Under the pieces are notes generated by a model. The model saw only the letters and a program-made list of their open reading frames with translations. It searched no databases and had not been told where the DNA came from. DNA of 64,000 nucleotides from Pseudolabrys sp. FHR47. Its GTDB lineage: Bacteria > Pseudomonadota > Alphaproteobacteria > Rhizobiales > Xanthobacteraceae. Each line of letters begins with the position of its first letter. The stretch's first letter is position 1. Positions 56,296 through 64,000 of the stretch are shown piece after piece. The position numbers were made by a program, and so were the translations under genes. The stretch lies in contig NZ_CP039740.1 of NCBI RefSeq assembly GCF_005153485.1, positions 2,173,001 to 2,237,000 of the forward strand, read 5' to 3'.

Positions 56296-56874
56296 ATGGC
56301 GAAGATCGCGATCATTGTCGGCACGCCGCTGAAGGACAGCTACTGCGAGGCGCTCGGCCGCGCCTATCAGCGCGGTGCCGAAAGCGGCGGGCATCAGTCA
56401 ACCCTGTTCGTGCTCGGAGAGATGCAGTTCGACGCCGTGCTACGCGAAGGTTATCGCCGGGAGCAGCCGCTGGAGCCTGATCTCATCGCGGCGCGCGATG
56501 CCTTCGCGGCCGCCGATCATCTGGTCTTCGTGTTTCCGCTGTGGTGCGGCGACATGCCGGCGATCATGAAAGGCTTTCTCGAGCGCATCCTGCAGCCCGA
56601 CCTGCTCGCCTTCCAGAAAAGCGGCGGCGGCGCGAACTGGAAGGTCTACAGCGGCAAGTCGGCCCGCATCATTATGACCATGGGCATGCCGGGCTGGTTC
56701 TATCGCTGGTATTACGGCGCCCACGCGCTCAAGCTGATGAAGCGCAACATCCTCGGCTTCGTCGGCGTCAAGCCGGTGCGCTCCACCATCTTCGGCATGA
56801 TCGAGGCCGCCGGTGACGACAAGCGCCACGTCTGGCTGCGCGAGGTCGAAGCCATGGGCCACGCCGCCGAGTAG
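56296..56874 (+). CDS. NAD(P)H-dependent flavodoxin-like oxidoreductase
   Basis: 192 residues of the NQO1/YwrO-like flavodoxin-fold family. Phosphate-binding loop IIVGTPLKDSYCEALGRAY, then DHLVFVFPLWCGDMPAIMKG and FLERILQPDLLAF, and KSARIIMTMGMPGWFYRW. It probably carries FMN or FAD and reduces quinones or related compounds. ATG preceded by GAGGAG. An upstream FixK/FNR-type site suggests oxygen-dependent control. Confidence 0.87.
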   Translation: MAKIAIIVGTPLKDSYCEALGRAYQRGAESGGHQSTLFVLGEMQFDAVLREGYRREQPLEPDLIAARDAFAAADHLVFVFPLWCGDMPAIMKGFLERILQPDLLAFQKSGGGANWKVYSGKSARIIMTMGMPGWFYRWYYGAHALKLMKRNILGFVGVKPVRSTIFGMIEAAGDDKRHVWLREVEAMGHAAE

Positions 56875-56884
56875 GAGTGGCCGG

Positions 56885-57901
56885 CTAGGCCGGATCGCGC
56901 GTCGCGGCGGGAAGCGAAGCTTCGCTTTTCCTGGGCCACAGCGGCTTGAGGTGACCGGCTGCGTTGATGAACGGATTGACCAGTTCGCCCTTGACCGTGT
57001 GAGCATCGGGCTCGTTCGGAAAGCCGAAGGTGAGTGCCTCGCGTTTCTTAGCCGGCACATAGAGTGTGCCGAACATCCAGTCCCACAGCGCGAGGCAGCT
57101 GCCGAAGTTCTTGTTGAAGTGCTTGGGGTCGGCCGAGTGATGCACCTGATGGTGCGCGGGCGAGATGAAGAGGCGGCCGAGCAAGCCTTGGAACGAAATC
57201 CACACGTGCGAATGTTGCAGATGCACGTAAGTGTGTATGAACAGCACCAGGATCATGTTGGTGTCGGTGATCGCATATTGCGGCACCGTCTGGCCGAACA
57301 TGGCGTGACCGAGGCCGTTGGCGATCGCCGCCGAGACGGCGAGGATGTTGGCGAAGATAAAGGCGTAGACCGGGTGGACACGGAAGTTGGTCAGGGGCGT
57401 CAGCACTTCGGCGCTGTGATGCACCTTATGGAATTCCCACAAGAGCGGCACCTTGTGGCTGAGCCAGTGATTGAACCAGTAGCCGAGCTCGTAGGCGAGA
57501 AACAGCATCACCGTAATGACGACGCGCGGCACCCAGGACGGCAGCGTCGTCGGCTCGATGGGGCCGAACAGCGCCGCCGCGCCGGCCACGATGCCCTGCG
57601 AAATCGACTGGTACGATAGCACGGCCCAGCCGAACACCACGCCATAGACGAAGACGTTGAAGATCAGATAGCCGATATCGGCTTCGTTCGATTTCGATGC
57701 GACGATGCGCTTAGGAAACAGCGCGCGCCACAAGGTGCGCCAGTGCAAACGGCGCCCGCGCTTGAGGCGCTGCGCCGTGAAGAAGGCAACGGCAATGAGG
57801 AGCGCCGCGGATAGCGAGGTCAGCGAGAATGGAGAACCGAGCGAGAACAGCAATTTCTCGCACTGGCCAAGGAAAAATTGTACGCCGCTTGCAAAGTTCA
57901 A
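56885..57901 (-). CDS. sterol desaturase / fatty acid hydroxylase superfamily protein
   Basis: 338-residue membrane protein with the di-iron histidine boxes NHWLSH, EFHKVHHSAE and SPAHHQVHHS (all His-rich clusters intact), plus VHLQHSHVW. It starts best at a TTG (57901) with GGGAG six bases upstream; no ATG begins the frame. It oxygenates an unidentified lipid. Its architecture is larger than that of the member at 156-989 because of a longer N-terminal helical region. Confidence 0.85.
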   Translation of the reverse strand: MNFASGVQFFLGQCEKLLFSLGSPFSLTSLSAALLIAVAFFTAQRLKRGRRLHWRTLWRALFPKRIVASKSNEADIGYLIFNVFVYGVVFGWAVLSYQSISQGIVAGAAALFGPIEPTTLPSWVPRVVITVMLFLAYELGYWFNHWLSHKVPLLWEFHKVHHSAEVLTPLTNFRVHPVYAFIFANILAVSAAIANGLGHAMFGQTVPQYAITDTNMILVLFIHTYVHLQHSHVWISFQGLLGRLFISPAHHQVHHSADPKHFNKNFGSCLALWDWMFGTLYVPAKKREALTFGFPNEPDAHTVKGELVNPFINAAGHLKPLWPRKSEASLPAATRDPA

Positions 57902-57991
57902 AGGAGGCTCCCAGCAAAAACTGCTGCAGGCGCCCAATGTCTTACCGAAACGTAAAAATTGCGTTATGGCGCCTCGGTGAGAAGCCGACAA

Positions 57992-58267
57992 TCAAACGAC
58001 CAGATCGGCAAACTCCGGATGCTTGCCGATGTAGGCCTTCACGAAGGGGCACAGCGGCTTCACCTTGAGCCCTTCGGCACGGATCAGTTCGAGCATGCCC
58101 TGGGCCAACGCCGTGCCGATGCCGCGCCCGCCAAGTTCATTCGGTACTTCGGTGTGCAGGATCGTGATGGTGCCGCCGCTGCGCTCGTAGGTCGAGAAGG
58201 CGACGTGTCCGTCGGCTTCCAGTTCGAAACGATGGCGGTCTTTGGCGTCGCGGACCTGATGCTGCAT
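57992..58267 (-). CDS. small GNAT-type acetyltransferase
   Basis: 91 residues. A compact N-acetyltransferase-like domain: AFSTYERSGGTITILHTEVP, NELGGRGIGTALAQGMLELI with the acetyl-CoA-binding Q/RxxGxG/A loop (GGRGIGTAL), and LKVKPLCPFVKAYIGKHPEF. It belongs to the short family typified by human GATD-like/YjdJ proteins. The ATG at 58267 is fixed by the family N-terminus. Substrate unknown. Preceded by the RHH gene 47 bases upstream. Confidence 0.82.
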   Translation of the reverse strand: MQHQVRDAKDRHRFELEADGHVAFSTYERSGGTITILHTEVPNELGGRGIGTALAQGMLELIRAEGLKVKPLCPFVKAYIGKHPEFADLVV

Positions 58268-58314
58268 GAATGAAGGTGTCCTCGCGAGGGGGCGGGGCCG
58301 CCCTCGCGGCGCCT

Positions 58315-58632
58315 TCAAAGCAAGGTAGCGGGCAGCGGCGCGAGTGTCACGCCGGCGGACTGAGTTCCGGCGTCGCAATCGCCGAGCGACGACGTTGTAT
58401 TCTTGCGCAGATCGTTCACCAGATTGATGTAGTAGGCCATCACGAACTGGCGCACGGCCGACGAGAAGTTCGTGTTGCCGCGCTTCTGATTGATCTGCAC
58501 CAGCAGCGCCGTGGCCGAGGTGCGCTGTTCCGCGGCGATGTCCTTGAGCGCGTGCCAGAACATGTCTTCCAGGCTGATGCTGGTCTTGCGCCCCGTGATC
58601 AGCACCGAGCGTTTGGTAATCCCCGAGTTCAT
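58315..58632 (-). CDS. ribbon-helix-helix domain protein
   Basis: 105 residues. The N-terminal KRSVLITGRKTSISLEDMFW and ALKDIAAEQRTSATALLVQI match RHH DNA-binding proteins of the RHH_4 type found in alphaproteobacteria. The C-terminal tail is low-complexity. It may regulate itself and the GNAT gene downstream, or act alone; no toxin is visible beside it. Confidence 0.8.
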   Translation of the reverse strand: MNSGITKRSVLITGRKTSISLEDMFWHALKDIAAEQRTSATALLVQINQKRGNTNFSSAVRQFVMAYYINLVNDLRKNTTSSLGDCDAGTQSAGVTLAPLPATLL

Positions 58633-58871
58633 CTCTCGAATCTCCGTCCGCTCTCATCGCGAGAGCGGGCGGACCATGATGTTGTTTTCATCGTGAAACC
58701 AGCCGTCAAAAAATGTGGCCATGAAGGAATTATGACGGCAGGCGGAGTTTTGGGATGTATTTTCGGCGGCGATAGCGGCTTGTTTTACCGCATGGCGGCA
58801 AGACTCGTTACAAATGGTGGGCCTCTGGTACGCAGGTAACATCGAGCAAGCCAAATCGGCTGCTTGTCGCG

Positions 58872-59966
58872 TTACGCAGAAGCTTTTTTGGTATCGTCCT
58901 GCTTGCTGACCACTTTCAGCCTTGAGCCCTTGCGCGTCGGATAGACGCCGGCCTCGCCGGTCGGAAGTACAAAAAAATCGACGCCGGCGGCGGAGAGTGC
59001 ATCTTTAATCAAAAGCAACGCCGACGACGCACCTTTGTTATAACCATCGTGCGCCTCGATGCGACGCAGGGTTCCTGTCGACAGCCCGGTACGGTCGGCG
59101 AGATGCCGGACCGACCAATTGAGAATGCCGCGGGCCGCGCGAATTTGTGCGCCGGTGATGGTTCCGGCAGCAGATTCCGCCGCCATCTCGCCGGCATTGA
59201 CCAGCAGCGAGAGACCGACCCATTCGCGCACGCTGCCATCGTCATTGAGAATCGGTGAGCAATACTGCCGCCGCCAGTGATAATCGCCGTCGTCGCCGCG
59301 GATACGCAGATCGACCATGAAACTCTTCTTGCGCTCGCCAGCCTCGGCCCAGGTGGCGCGCGCCAGTCCGGCATCGTCGGGATGGACGCGGGCGAGCCAG
59401 CCAAAGCCGAGCCAGTTGCTGGCGACCGCCGTGCTCGACCGGCCGCGCAGCAGGAGGTCGGTGCGAAAACCGTCGGAGCGGGCGGTCCACAGCCGGCCGT
59501 CGATGGCCGACATGATGTTGCGCACGCGCTCGGAATCGACCTGCGAGGCGCGCACGCTTTCGACGTGGGTGGTGACGTCCATCAGGGCGCCGATGGCGCG
59601 CGACTTTCGGCCGGAGGCGTCGACCACGACCTCGCCGTGGATCGCCATGGCCCGCACCCGGCCGTTGGGATGGATGACCCGGAACTGGCGTTCGAACGGC
59701 AGACCTTCGGCGAGGATATGCTGGATCTCCGCCAGCACCGGTAGGTCGTCCGGATGCGTCACCTTCTCGAACGTGCTGAAGGTGACGTCGTCGACCTGGT
59801 CCAGCGCCCCATCGGGCACCTTGAGGCCGATAAGGCGGTACAGATTGGACGAGAAGGTCATCCGGCCGGAGGTGAGGTCCACTTGCCAGAGACCATAACG
59901 GGCAACTTCCTCGGCGAAGCGAACGGTCTCTTCGACAGCATTGTCGCCGGCAAATAAGTGCAGCAT
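58872..59966 (-). CDS. PAS-PAS-HTH regulator
   Basis: 364 residues. Two PAS domains (about 18-130 with VDLTSGRMTFSSNLYRLIGL and FRVIHPNGRVRAMAIHGEVV; about 150-255 with DYHWRRQYCSPILNDDGSVR) are followed by a C-terminal Cro/XRE-type helix-turn-helix (about 270-325, RAARGILNWSVRHLADRTGL and STGTLRRIEAHDG). No kinase or GGDEF domain. So the protein likely senses a small molecule or redox state and binds DNA directly. It starts MLHLFAGDNA, downstream of an AT-rich region with inverted repeats. Targets are unknown. Confidence 0.85.
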   Translation of the reverse strand: MLHLFAGDNAVEETVRFAEEVARYGLWQVDLTSGRMTFSSNLYRLIGLKVPDGALDQVDDVTFSTFEKVTHPDDLPVLAEIQHILAEGLPFERQFRVIHPNGRVRAMAIHGEVVVDASGRKSRAIGALMDVTTHVESVRASQVDSERVRNIMSAIDGRLWTARSDGFRTDLLLRGRSSTAVASNWLGFGWLARVHPDDAGLARATWAEAGERKKSFMVDLRIRGDDGDYHWRRQYCSPILNDDGSVREWVGLSLLVNAGEMAAESAAGTITGAQIRAARGILNWSVRHLADRTGLSTGTLRRIEAHDGYNKGASSALLLIKDALSAAGVDFFVLPTGEAGVYPTRKGSRLKVVSKQDDTKKASA

Positions 59967-60199
59967 CGTTGGCCCACCGCCGCAGCTAGCACAACGTTAC
60001 AGAAATTGCCGAAGACGGCAAACAGAATCGGTAAAATTGCGCGCTACGCCGATTTTGCTTTCTTAAATTGCTACTTCGGCGTGCCTTGTCGCCGAAAATT
60101 GCACTGCACCGCACAATAAAAAAGTCATGCGTTCGGTGGCGCCCGGACCGAAATCTGGAATTCAGGCGGTTTACCGACGATCGCGCTCAATAACGGCCG

Positions 60200-60478
60200 C
60201 TAGATTTCGCGCGCGGGCTCGTGCGCTAGCGGCGATTGCCGGGCGATGAGACCTTGGTGCCAGTCGCGCGGCAGGGCGTTGCCGACCGCCCAAGCGAGCG
60301 GAAGCCCTCCAATAAGTCCCAGCGCCATCATGCAGGCGATGACGAGACCGGTATGCGGCACCAGCGGCGGAAACAGCGTGCCGGCATAGGTCGCCGCCGT
60401 GAACATTACGATGTTGAAGGTCGTGTAGAACAGAAGCGCGATCTGCACCCGCGCGGCGGACTTCATACGGGACTTCAT
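60200..60478 (-). CDS. small membrane protein
   Basis: 92 residues with two hydrophobic segments (about 9-33, QIALLFYTTFNIVMFTAATY, and 40-62) and a hydrophilic C-terminus. The ATG at 60478 is preceded by GGGGAAA. I do not recognise the family. It lies 116 bases downstream of adhP on the same strand and could be co-transcribed. Confidence 0.6.
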   Translation of the reverse strand: MKSRMKSAARVQIALLFYTTFNIVMFTAATYAGTLFPPLVPHTGLVIACMMALGLIGGLPLAWAVGNALPRDWHQGLIARQSPLAHEPAREI

Positions 60479-60594
60479 GGCTCGTTTCCCCGAGGTTACG
60501 CCGGCGGTCCCGGCGCGACGCATTTTTGATTGTGCATATGATGGGAACAAAGCGCCGTCCGCGCAACTGCGTGTCCCGGTAACGGGATACATTT

Positions 60595-61635
60595 TCACAT
60601 CGTCAGTACTACCCGGCCGTCGATCGTTCCCTGTTTCATGGCGTCGAACACGGCGTTGATCTCGTCCAGCCTCCGCGTCGTCGTGGTCGACTTCACCTTG
60701 CCCTCGGCGGCGAAGGCGATGGCCTCGCTCAAATCCTTGCGCGTGCCGACGATGGAGCCGCGCACCGTGATGCGCTTGAGCACGACGTCGAAGATCGGCG
60801 CCGGGAAATCGCCCGGCGGCAGGCCGACCAGCGCCACGGTGCCGCGCTTGCGCGCCATGCTGATGGCCTGCCCGAAGGCGGCGTTCGACACCGCGGTGAC
60901 CAGCACGCCATGGGCGCCGCCGCCGGTTTCCTTGATCACCTTCGTCACCGCATCCTCGGTCATCGCATTGGCGGTGACATCCGCGCCCAATTTGCGCGCC
61001 AGCGCCAGTTTGTCCTCGGCGACATCGACGGCCGCCACGTGAAGTCCCATCGCCTTGGCATATTGCACGGCGACGTGGCCGAGCCCGCCGATGCCGGAGA
61101 TGACGACCCATTCGCCTGGCCTGGCCTCGGTTTCCTTGAGGCCTTTGTAAGTGGTGACGCCGGCGCACAGGATCGGCGCCATGTTGACGAGATCGGCGCC
61201 CTTCGGAATGCGGCCGACATAAGCGGCGCTCGCGAGCACATACTCGGCAAAGCCGCCATTGACGCTGTAGCCGGTGTTGTGCTGTTCGCCGCACAAGGTC
61301 TCCCAGCCGGTGGTGCAATATTCGCAGCCGCCGCAGGCATCGTGCAGCCACGGCACGCCGACGATATCGCCCTCGCGAAGACCGAACGCGCCGCGGCCAT
61401 TCGCACCTTTGCCAATGGCTGCGATGGTGCCGACCGCTTCGTGACCCGGAATGAAAGGCGGGGTCGGTTTCACCGGCCAGTCGCCGCTCGCGGCATGCAG
61501 ATCGGTGTGGCAGACGCCGCTGGCGGCAACCTTGACCAGCACCTCGCCGGGGCCGGGCACGGGCACCGGCACATCCTCGATGATGAGGGGCGCCTTGAAC
61601 TGCCGCACCACCGCGGCTTTCATCATGTTGGCCAT
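60595..61635 (-). CDS. adhP: zinc-dependent alcohol dehydrogenase
   Basis: 346 residues of the medium-chain dehydrogenase family, AdhP-like. Catalytic zinc ligands Cys42 (SGVCHTDLH), His65-Glu66 (PGHEAVG) and Cys in [13 protein letters not shown]; structural zinc cysteines CGGCEYC and TLCG; NAD loop [19 protein letters not shown]. It oxidises primary alcohols or reduces aldehydes in fermentative or alcohol metabolism. The start [10 protein letters not shown] has an AAAGGA ribosome site. A FixK/FNR-type box lies about 71 bases upstream. Confidence 0.95.
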   Translation of the reverse strand: MANMMKAAVVRQFKAPLIIEDVPVPVPGPGEVLVKVAASGVCHTDLHAASGDWPVKPTPPFIPGHEAVGTIAAIGKGANGRGAFGLREGDIVGVPWLHDACGGCEYCTTGWETLCGEQHNTGYSVNGGFAEYVLASAAYVGRIPKGADLVNMAPILCAGVTTYKGLKETEARPGEWVVISGIGGLGHVAVQYAKAMGLHVAAVDVAEDKLALARKLGADVTANAMTEDAVTKVIKETGGGAHGVLVTAVSNAAFGQAISMARKRGTVALVGLPPGDFPAPIFDVVLKRITVRGSIVGTRKDLSEAIAFAAEGKVKSTTTTRRLDEINAVFDAMKQGTIDGRVVLTM

Positions 61636-61699
61636 CGCAAGCGTCCTTTCATTTCCATTTCCATTGAGCCCAGCACACAACAGGAGTGCCGGGACGGCC

Positions 61700-61713
61700 T
61701 TGCGCTGAATCAA
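61700..61713. promoter_or_regulatory. candidate FixK/FNR-type box
   Basis: TTGCGCTGAATCAA, identical to the site at 56228-56241, centred about 71 bases upstream of adhP. Confidence 0.45.
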
Positions 61714-61803
61714 GCCGGGGACGATGACGTGGCGATGGAACCGTGACAGGCTGTCGCAAGCCGCGGCGCAGGGGATAGCGTCACGAAAGAGGCGGGGGGG
61801 CGC

Positions 61804-61941
61804 ATGAATGCGCTGACATCGCGATCGTCGCTGGCGCTGCTCGCCGCGACCGGTGGCTGGGCCATCGCCTTGTCCATAGTCTTTAAGACGATCGCCGACG
61901 AGACGATGCATTTGATCCAGTGCCGCAGCGAATCCGTTTGA
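61804..61941 (+). CDS. possible 45-residue membrane peptide
   Basis: An ATG with AGAGGCGGGGG upstream opens [20 protein letters not shown] and continues to a TGA at 61939-61941, with one hydrophobic helix. Codon choice is like that of neighbouring genes. It ends 33 bases before the TRIC gene start. I do not recognise it, and it may not be translated. Confidence 0.35.
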   Translation: MNALTSRSSLALLAATGGWAIALSIVFKTIADETMHLIQCRSESV

Positions 61942-61974
61942 GGCGTGCAGGCGACAAACATTGGGAGCGACACC

Positions 61975-62640
61975 GTGAACGTTTCAATGCCCACCTCCTG
62001 GCTCATGACGCTCGACTGGTTTGGTCTTGCGATCTTCGCGGTGACCGGGGCGCTGGTGGCGTCGCGCAAGCGCATGGACATTTTCGGCTTCATGCTGCTC
62101 GGCGCTGCGACCGGAATCGGCGGCGGCAGCCTGCGCGATGTGATGCTCGGGCAATTACCGGTGTTCTGGGTCAAGGAGCCGGCGGCGCTGGCGATTTGCC
62201 TCGTCGTATCGGCGGCGACTTTCTTCCTCGCGCATATTCCGGAGTCGCGCTATCGCGCGCTGCTCTGGCTCGACGCGGCAGGGCTTTCGCTGTTTTGCGT
62301 GGTCGGTGCCGACAAGGCGTTAGAGGCCGGCGCGGGCGGCTTCATCGCGGTGGCGATGGGCGTGACGACCGCGACCTTTGGCGGTGTGATCCGCGACATT
62401 CTCGGCGGCGAGAGCCCACTGGTGCTGCGCAAGGAAGTCTATGTCACCGCGGCGCTGGCCGGTGCGAGCGCCTATGTGAGCCTGGCCGCATTCGGCGCCG
62501 CCAAACCGGTCGCCACGGCGCTTGGCTTTGCCCTGTGCTTCGTCATCCGCGCGCTGGCGCTGCATTACGGCTGGTCGTTGCCGGTGTATCGCGCGCGGGA
62601 AGGGCGGACGATGGAGGAGGTGGAGAGGTTGGGGAGGTAG
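61975..62640 (+). CDS. trimeric intracellular cation channel (TRIC/UPF0126) family protein
   Basis: 221 residues with seven membrane helices in two repeats of three plus one. The duplicated signature appears as [17 protein letters not shown] and [17 protein letters not shown]. Prokaryotic TRIC proteins are homotrimeric cation (or possibly glycine) channels. A GTG at 61975 with GGGAG 7 bases upstream is the best start; ATG at 61987 and GTG at 61945 are alternatives. Confidence 0.88.
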   Translation: MNVSMPTSWLMTLDWFGLAIFAVTGALVASRKRMDIFGFMLLGAATGIGGGSLRDVMLGQLPVFWVKEPAALAICLVVSAATFFLAHIPESRYRALLWLDAAGLSLFCVVGADKALEAGAGGFIAVAMGVTTATFGGVIRDILGGESPLVLRKEVYVTAALAGASAYVSLAAFGAAKPVATALGFALCFVIRALALHYGWSLPVYRAREGRTMEEVERLGR

Positions 62641-62659
62641 AGGGGCGCAGTTGATTTGC

Positions 62660-62726
62660 CTCGTCATGGCCGGCAAAGGCGTTTGCAGAACGTCGTTCTT
62701 CGAACAGCTATGACCCGGCCACCTCG
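62660..62726. repeat. intergenic repeat related to the 35066 element
   Basis: Read on the minus strand, CATAGCTGTTCGAAGAACG followed by ACGCC matches the core of the repeat at 35080-35125 (CATAGCCGTTCGAAGAACG). It is flanked by CGTCATGGCCGG and CCCGGCCACC arms. Confidence 0.65.
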
Positions 62727-62902
62727 CTTAGCGGCTGACGGTGTGCCGGCCTGAGCGGCACCGGTTCAAGCCCAGTGACGACAGAAAAGGTATAGTCGCG
62801 CCGTGACGCGAGACTCTATAAATCACGGCCGTCGGCTTAAGCGCAAGCTTGGTTCGATCAGGCAATGCCTGCTTTGGAATCTCTAGCATTTAAGAGGCAT
62901 TT

Positions 62903-63610
62903 ATGTCGGACGGTCGGTTCGCCGCATTGAACAATACTCATGTACACGAAGAGAGACTTCGCAAAGAGACAATGGCGCTCATTATTGGCAATGAGGAGCT
63001 GGCTCGCCGGCTAGAGATGACTGAGCGTGTCTTAGGTGTGCTTTTCGCTTATTCACTCGACTATGTCGCCAAAGATGACGAAGAGCATACGATACAGATG
63101 CTAGGGCTGCGCTTGTTCAATGCGGGCGCCACTTCGGTGAAGTTGGGCTTGTCGGGCTACTATCAGACGGCATTGCAACAGGCTCGCGATATCATGGAGA
63201 CGGGCTTCTTGATCGATTACTTCCGTACGTCGCCAGATCAGATTGCCGTGTGGCGGACTGCCGACAGAAAAACGCGACGAAAGCTGTTCGATCCGTTCCA
63301 GATACGCGTCGCCTTAGACGAACGTGACGGCGATAAAGAAATGCGACGCGCAACAGAATACGCGAAGTTGTCTGAATTGGTCTCTCATGCAACGGCTCGG
63401 GGTTTCCAATTTACTGCGCGCGGCAGGTATGGAGAGCTCGGTCCGTTTATTGATGATTTTATGCTCAAGGCCTGGTTGCATGAAGTCGTGCTGCGACTGG
63501 GGCCAGCCACAATGCTGTACGCGACGCATTTCCCGGAAGCGCCGAAAGAAATTATTGATGCCTATCGGCGCGTCGGCGCTGATCTGATAAACGGCTACAA
63601 GGACGCATAG
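62903..63610 (+). CDS. protein of unknown function
   Basis: 235 residues, soluble, mixed alpha content. Recognisable pieces are LGLRLFNAGATSVKLGLSGY, QQARDIMETGFLIDYFRTSP and a charged middle; the C-terminal third contains FIDDFMLKAWLHEVVLRLGP. I cannot place it in a named family. Base composition is lower in GC than the window's core genes, with more varied third positions, hinting at transfer. Ribosome site upstream is weak. It and the next gene lie 22 bases apart and form a likely operon. Confidence 0.7.
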   Translation: MSDGRFAALNNTHVHEERLRKETMALIIGNEELARRLEMTERVLGVLFAYSLDYVAKDDEEHTIQMLGLRLFNAGATSVKLGLSGYYQTALQQARDIMETGFLIDYFRTSPDQIAVWRTADRKTRRKLFDPFQIRVALDERDGDKEMRRATEYAKLSELVSHATARGFQFTARGRYGELGPFIDDFMLKAWLHEVVLRLGPATMLYATHFPEAPKEIIDAYRRVGADLINGYKDA

Positions 63611-63632
63611 TGTCAGGAGGCTGGAGGATTCG

Positions 63633-64000
63633 ATGACCGTGACGCCGCAGGAAGAGCATGTAAGGAATTTGCGGGAAGACGCGCTGCGCGCGCACGACGC
63701 CGAAAGCGAATTTTGGACACAAGTAAATCAAGGCGCGTTGGACGGCGGCACGCTCGCGATCAAAACTGCTTTTTTAATCAACGGTGGCGCTGCGCTGGCC
63801 GTGCTGGGGTTTATCGGCGCGGTTGCAGGGCAAGGCCGGATCGGTGACGCTGATGTTCAGAATATCACAAGCGCATTGATGTGGTTCACGTCGGGCGTGG
63901 CGTTGGCCGGTTTTTCTACCGGGGCAGCCTATTTCACCAACCTGGCCACTGCCGCGATGTCGTCGAGTAAGAAGAGGCTTTGGGAACACCCTTATTTGGG
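63633..64000 (+). CDS. two-helix membrane protein of unknown function, truncated by window edge
   Basis: The ATG at 63633 follows GGAGGCTGGAGGA. The visible 122 residues begin MTVTPQEEHVRNLREDALRA (charged, helical), then helix TAFLINGGAALAVLGFIGAV and helix TSGVALAGFSTGAAYFTNLA, then a basic segment. The frame is open at the edge. It could anchor the product of the preceding gene; the end of the operon lies outside the window. Confidence 0.65.
   Translation, partial: MTVTPQEEHVRNLREDALRAHDAESEFWTQVNQGALDGGTLAIKTAFLINGGAALAVLGFIGAVAGQGRIGDADVQNITSALMWFTSGVALAGFSTGAAYFTNLATAAMSSSKKRLWEHPYL

Noticed and set aside
58654..58854. 66-codon minus-strand frame upstream of the RHH gene
   Set aside because: No recognisable domain and irregular codon use; only a short segment (MATFFDGWFHDENN) looks mildly plausible.
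60595..61911. Longer adhP frame beginning about 90 codons upstream
   Set aside because: The extra N-terminus has no conservation and [10 protein letters not shown] with a ribosome site matches family starts.
61710..62174. Minus-strand frame upstream of adhP
   Set aside because: Ser/Pro/Thr-rich shadow of the TRIC gene region; no ribosome site.
1..64000. CRISPR array, prophage or insertion sequence
   Set aside because: No regularly spaced direct repeats, transposase, integrase or phage structural genes were found. The palindromic repeats are solitary.

Overview
The window reads as a stretch of ordinary chromosome from a high-GC alphaproteobacterium of the order Hyphomicrobiales (Rhizobiales), probably near Bradyrhizobiaceae/Xanthobacteraceae (the Rhodopseudomonas-Bradyrhizobium-Pseudolabrys neighbourhood). 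The evidence is gene content and order: a Pcm-like methyltransferase, tolC, popZ and valS; then nagZ-scpA-scpB-tatABC-serS-surE-pcm-nlpD-yajC-secD-secF; an ExoR-like Sel1 protein; and short palindromic intergenic repeats of the kind common in that group. The genus assignment is inference.

Layout. 1-5.9 kb: end of a Cys-rich-repeat protein, a fatty-acid-hydroxylase-superfamily protein, tRNA-Asn and tRNA-Cys, a Pcm paralogue, TolC, PopZ and an MFS transporter. 5.9-14.3 kb: valS, 3-methyladenine glycosylase, ilvD overlapping an exoR-like gene, an Rrf2 regulator with a methyltransferase, and exonuclease III. 14.5-23.4 kb: an RND efflux pair, an SPFH/NfeD membrane-quality pair, an orphan Bug-type binding protein, erpA, a dGTPase and a small membrane protein. 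23.4-28.4 kb (more accessory): a soluble chemoreceptor-like protein, a DUF2231/ethylbenzene-dehydrogenase-type haem-domain operon, and a Tat-exported class A beta-lactamase. 28.4-50 kb: the conserved core block, from an argS with a long histone-H1-like basic extension through SPOR, NagZ, ScpAB, TatABC, SerS, SurE, Pcm, an NlpD-like protein and YajC-SecDF, to two relatives of mitochondrial complex I assembly factors, then trmFO. 50-64 kb: scattered metabolic and small genes (transglutaminase-like protein, DUF1127, orphan ModA-like protein, MFS, MaoC, MsrQ, hydrolase, flavoprotein, hydroxylase, GNAT, RHH, PAS-HTH regulator, AdhP, TRIC channel), ending in two genes of unknown family that look less like the rest.

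How it works together. The central block is a housekeeping cluster for envelope growth and protein export (Tat, Sec, NlpD, SPOR, NagZ) plus chromosome segregation (ScpAB). The Tat system is encoded in the same window as at least two apparent Tat substrates (beta-lactamase, TlpA-like protein). Five intergenic 14-mers fit the FixK/FNR-type consensus TTG(A/C)-N6-(T/G)CAA and lie upstream of the haem-domain operon, a response regulator/pcm divergent pair, a flavoprotein, adhP and a small membrane protein, which hints at a shared low-oxygen response. I found no CRISPR array, prophage, transposase or rRNA. The least familiar items are the ArgS extension, the candidate FixK/FNR target set, the haem-domain operon, the PAS-PAS-HTH regulator and the unrecognised pair at the right edge.
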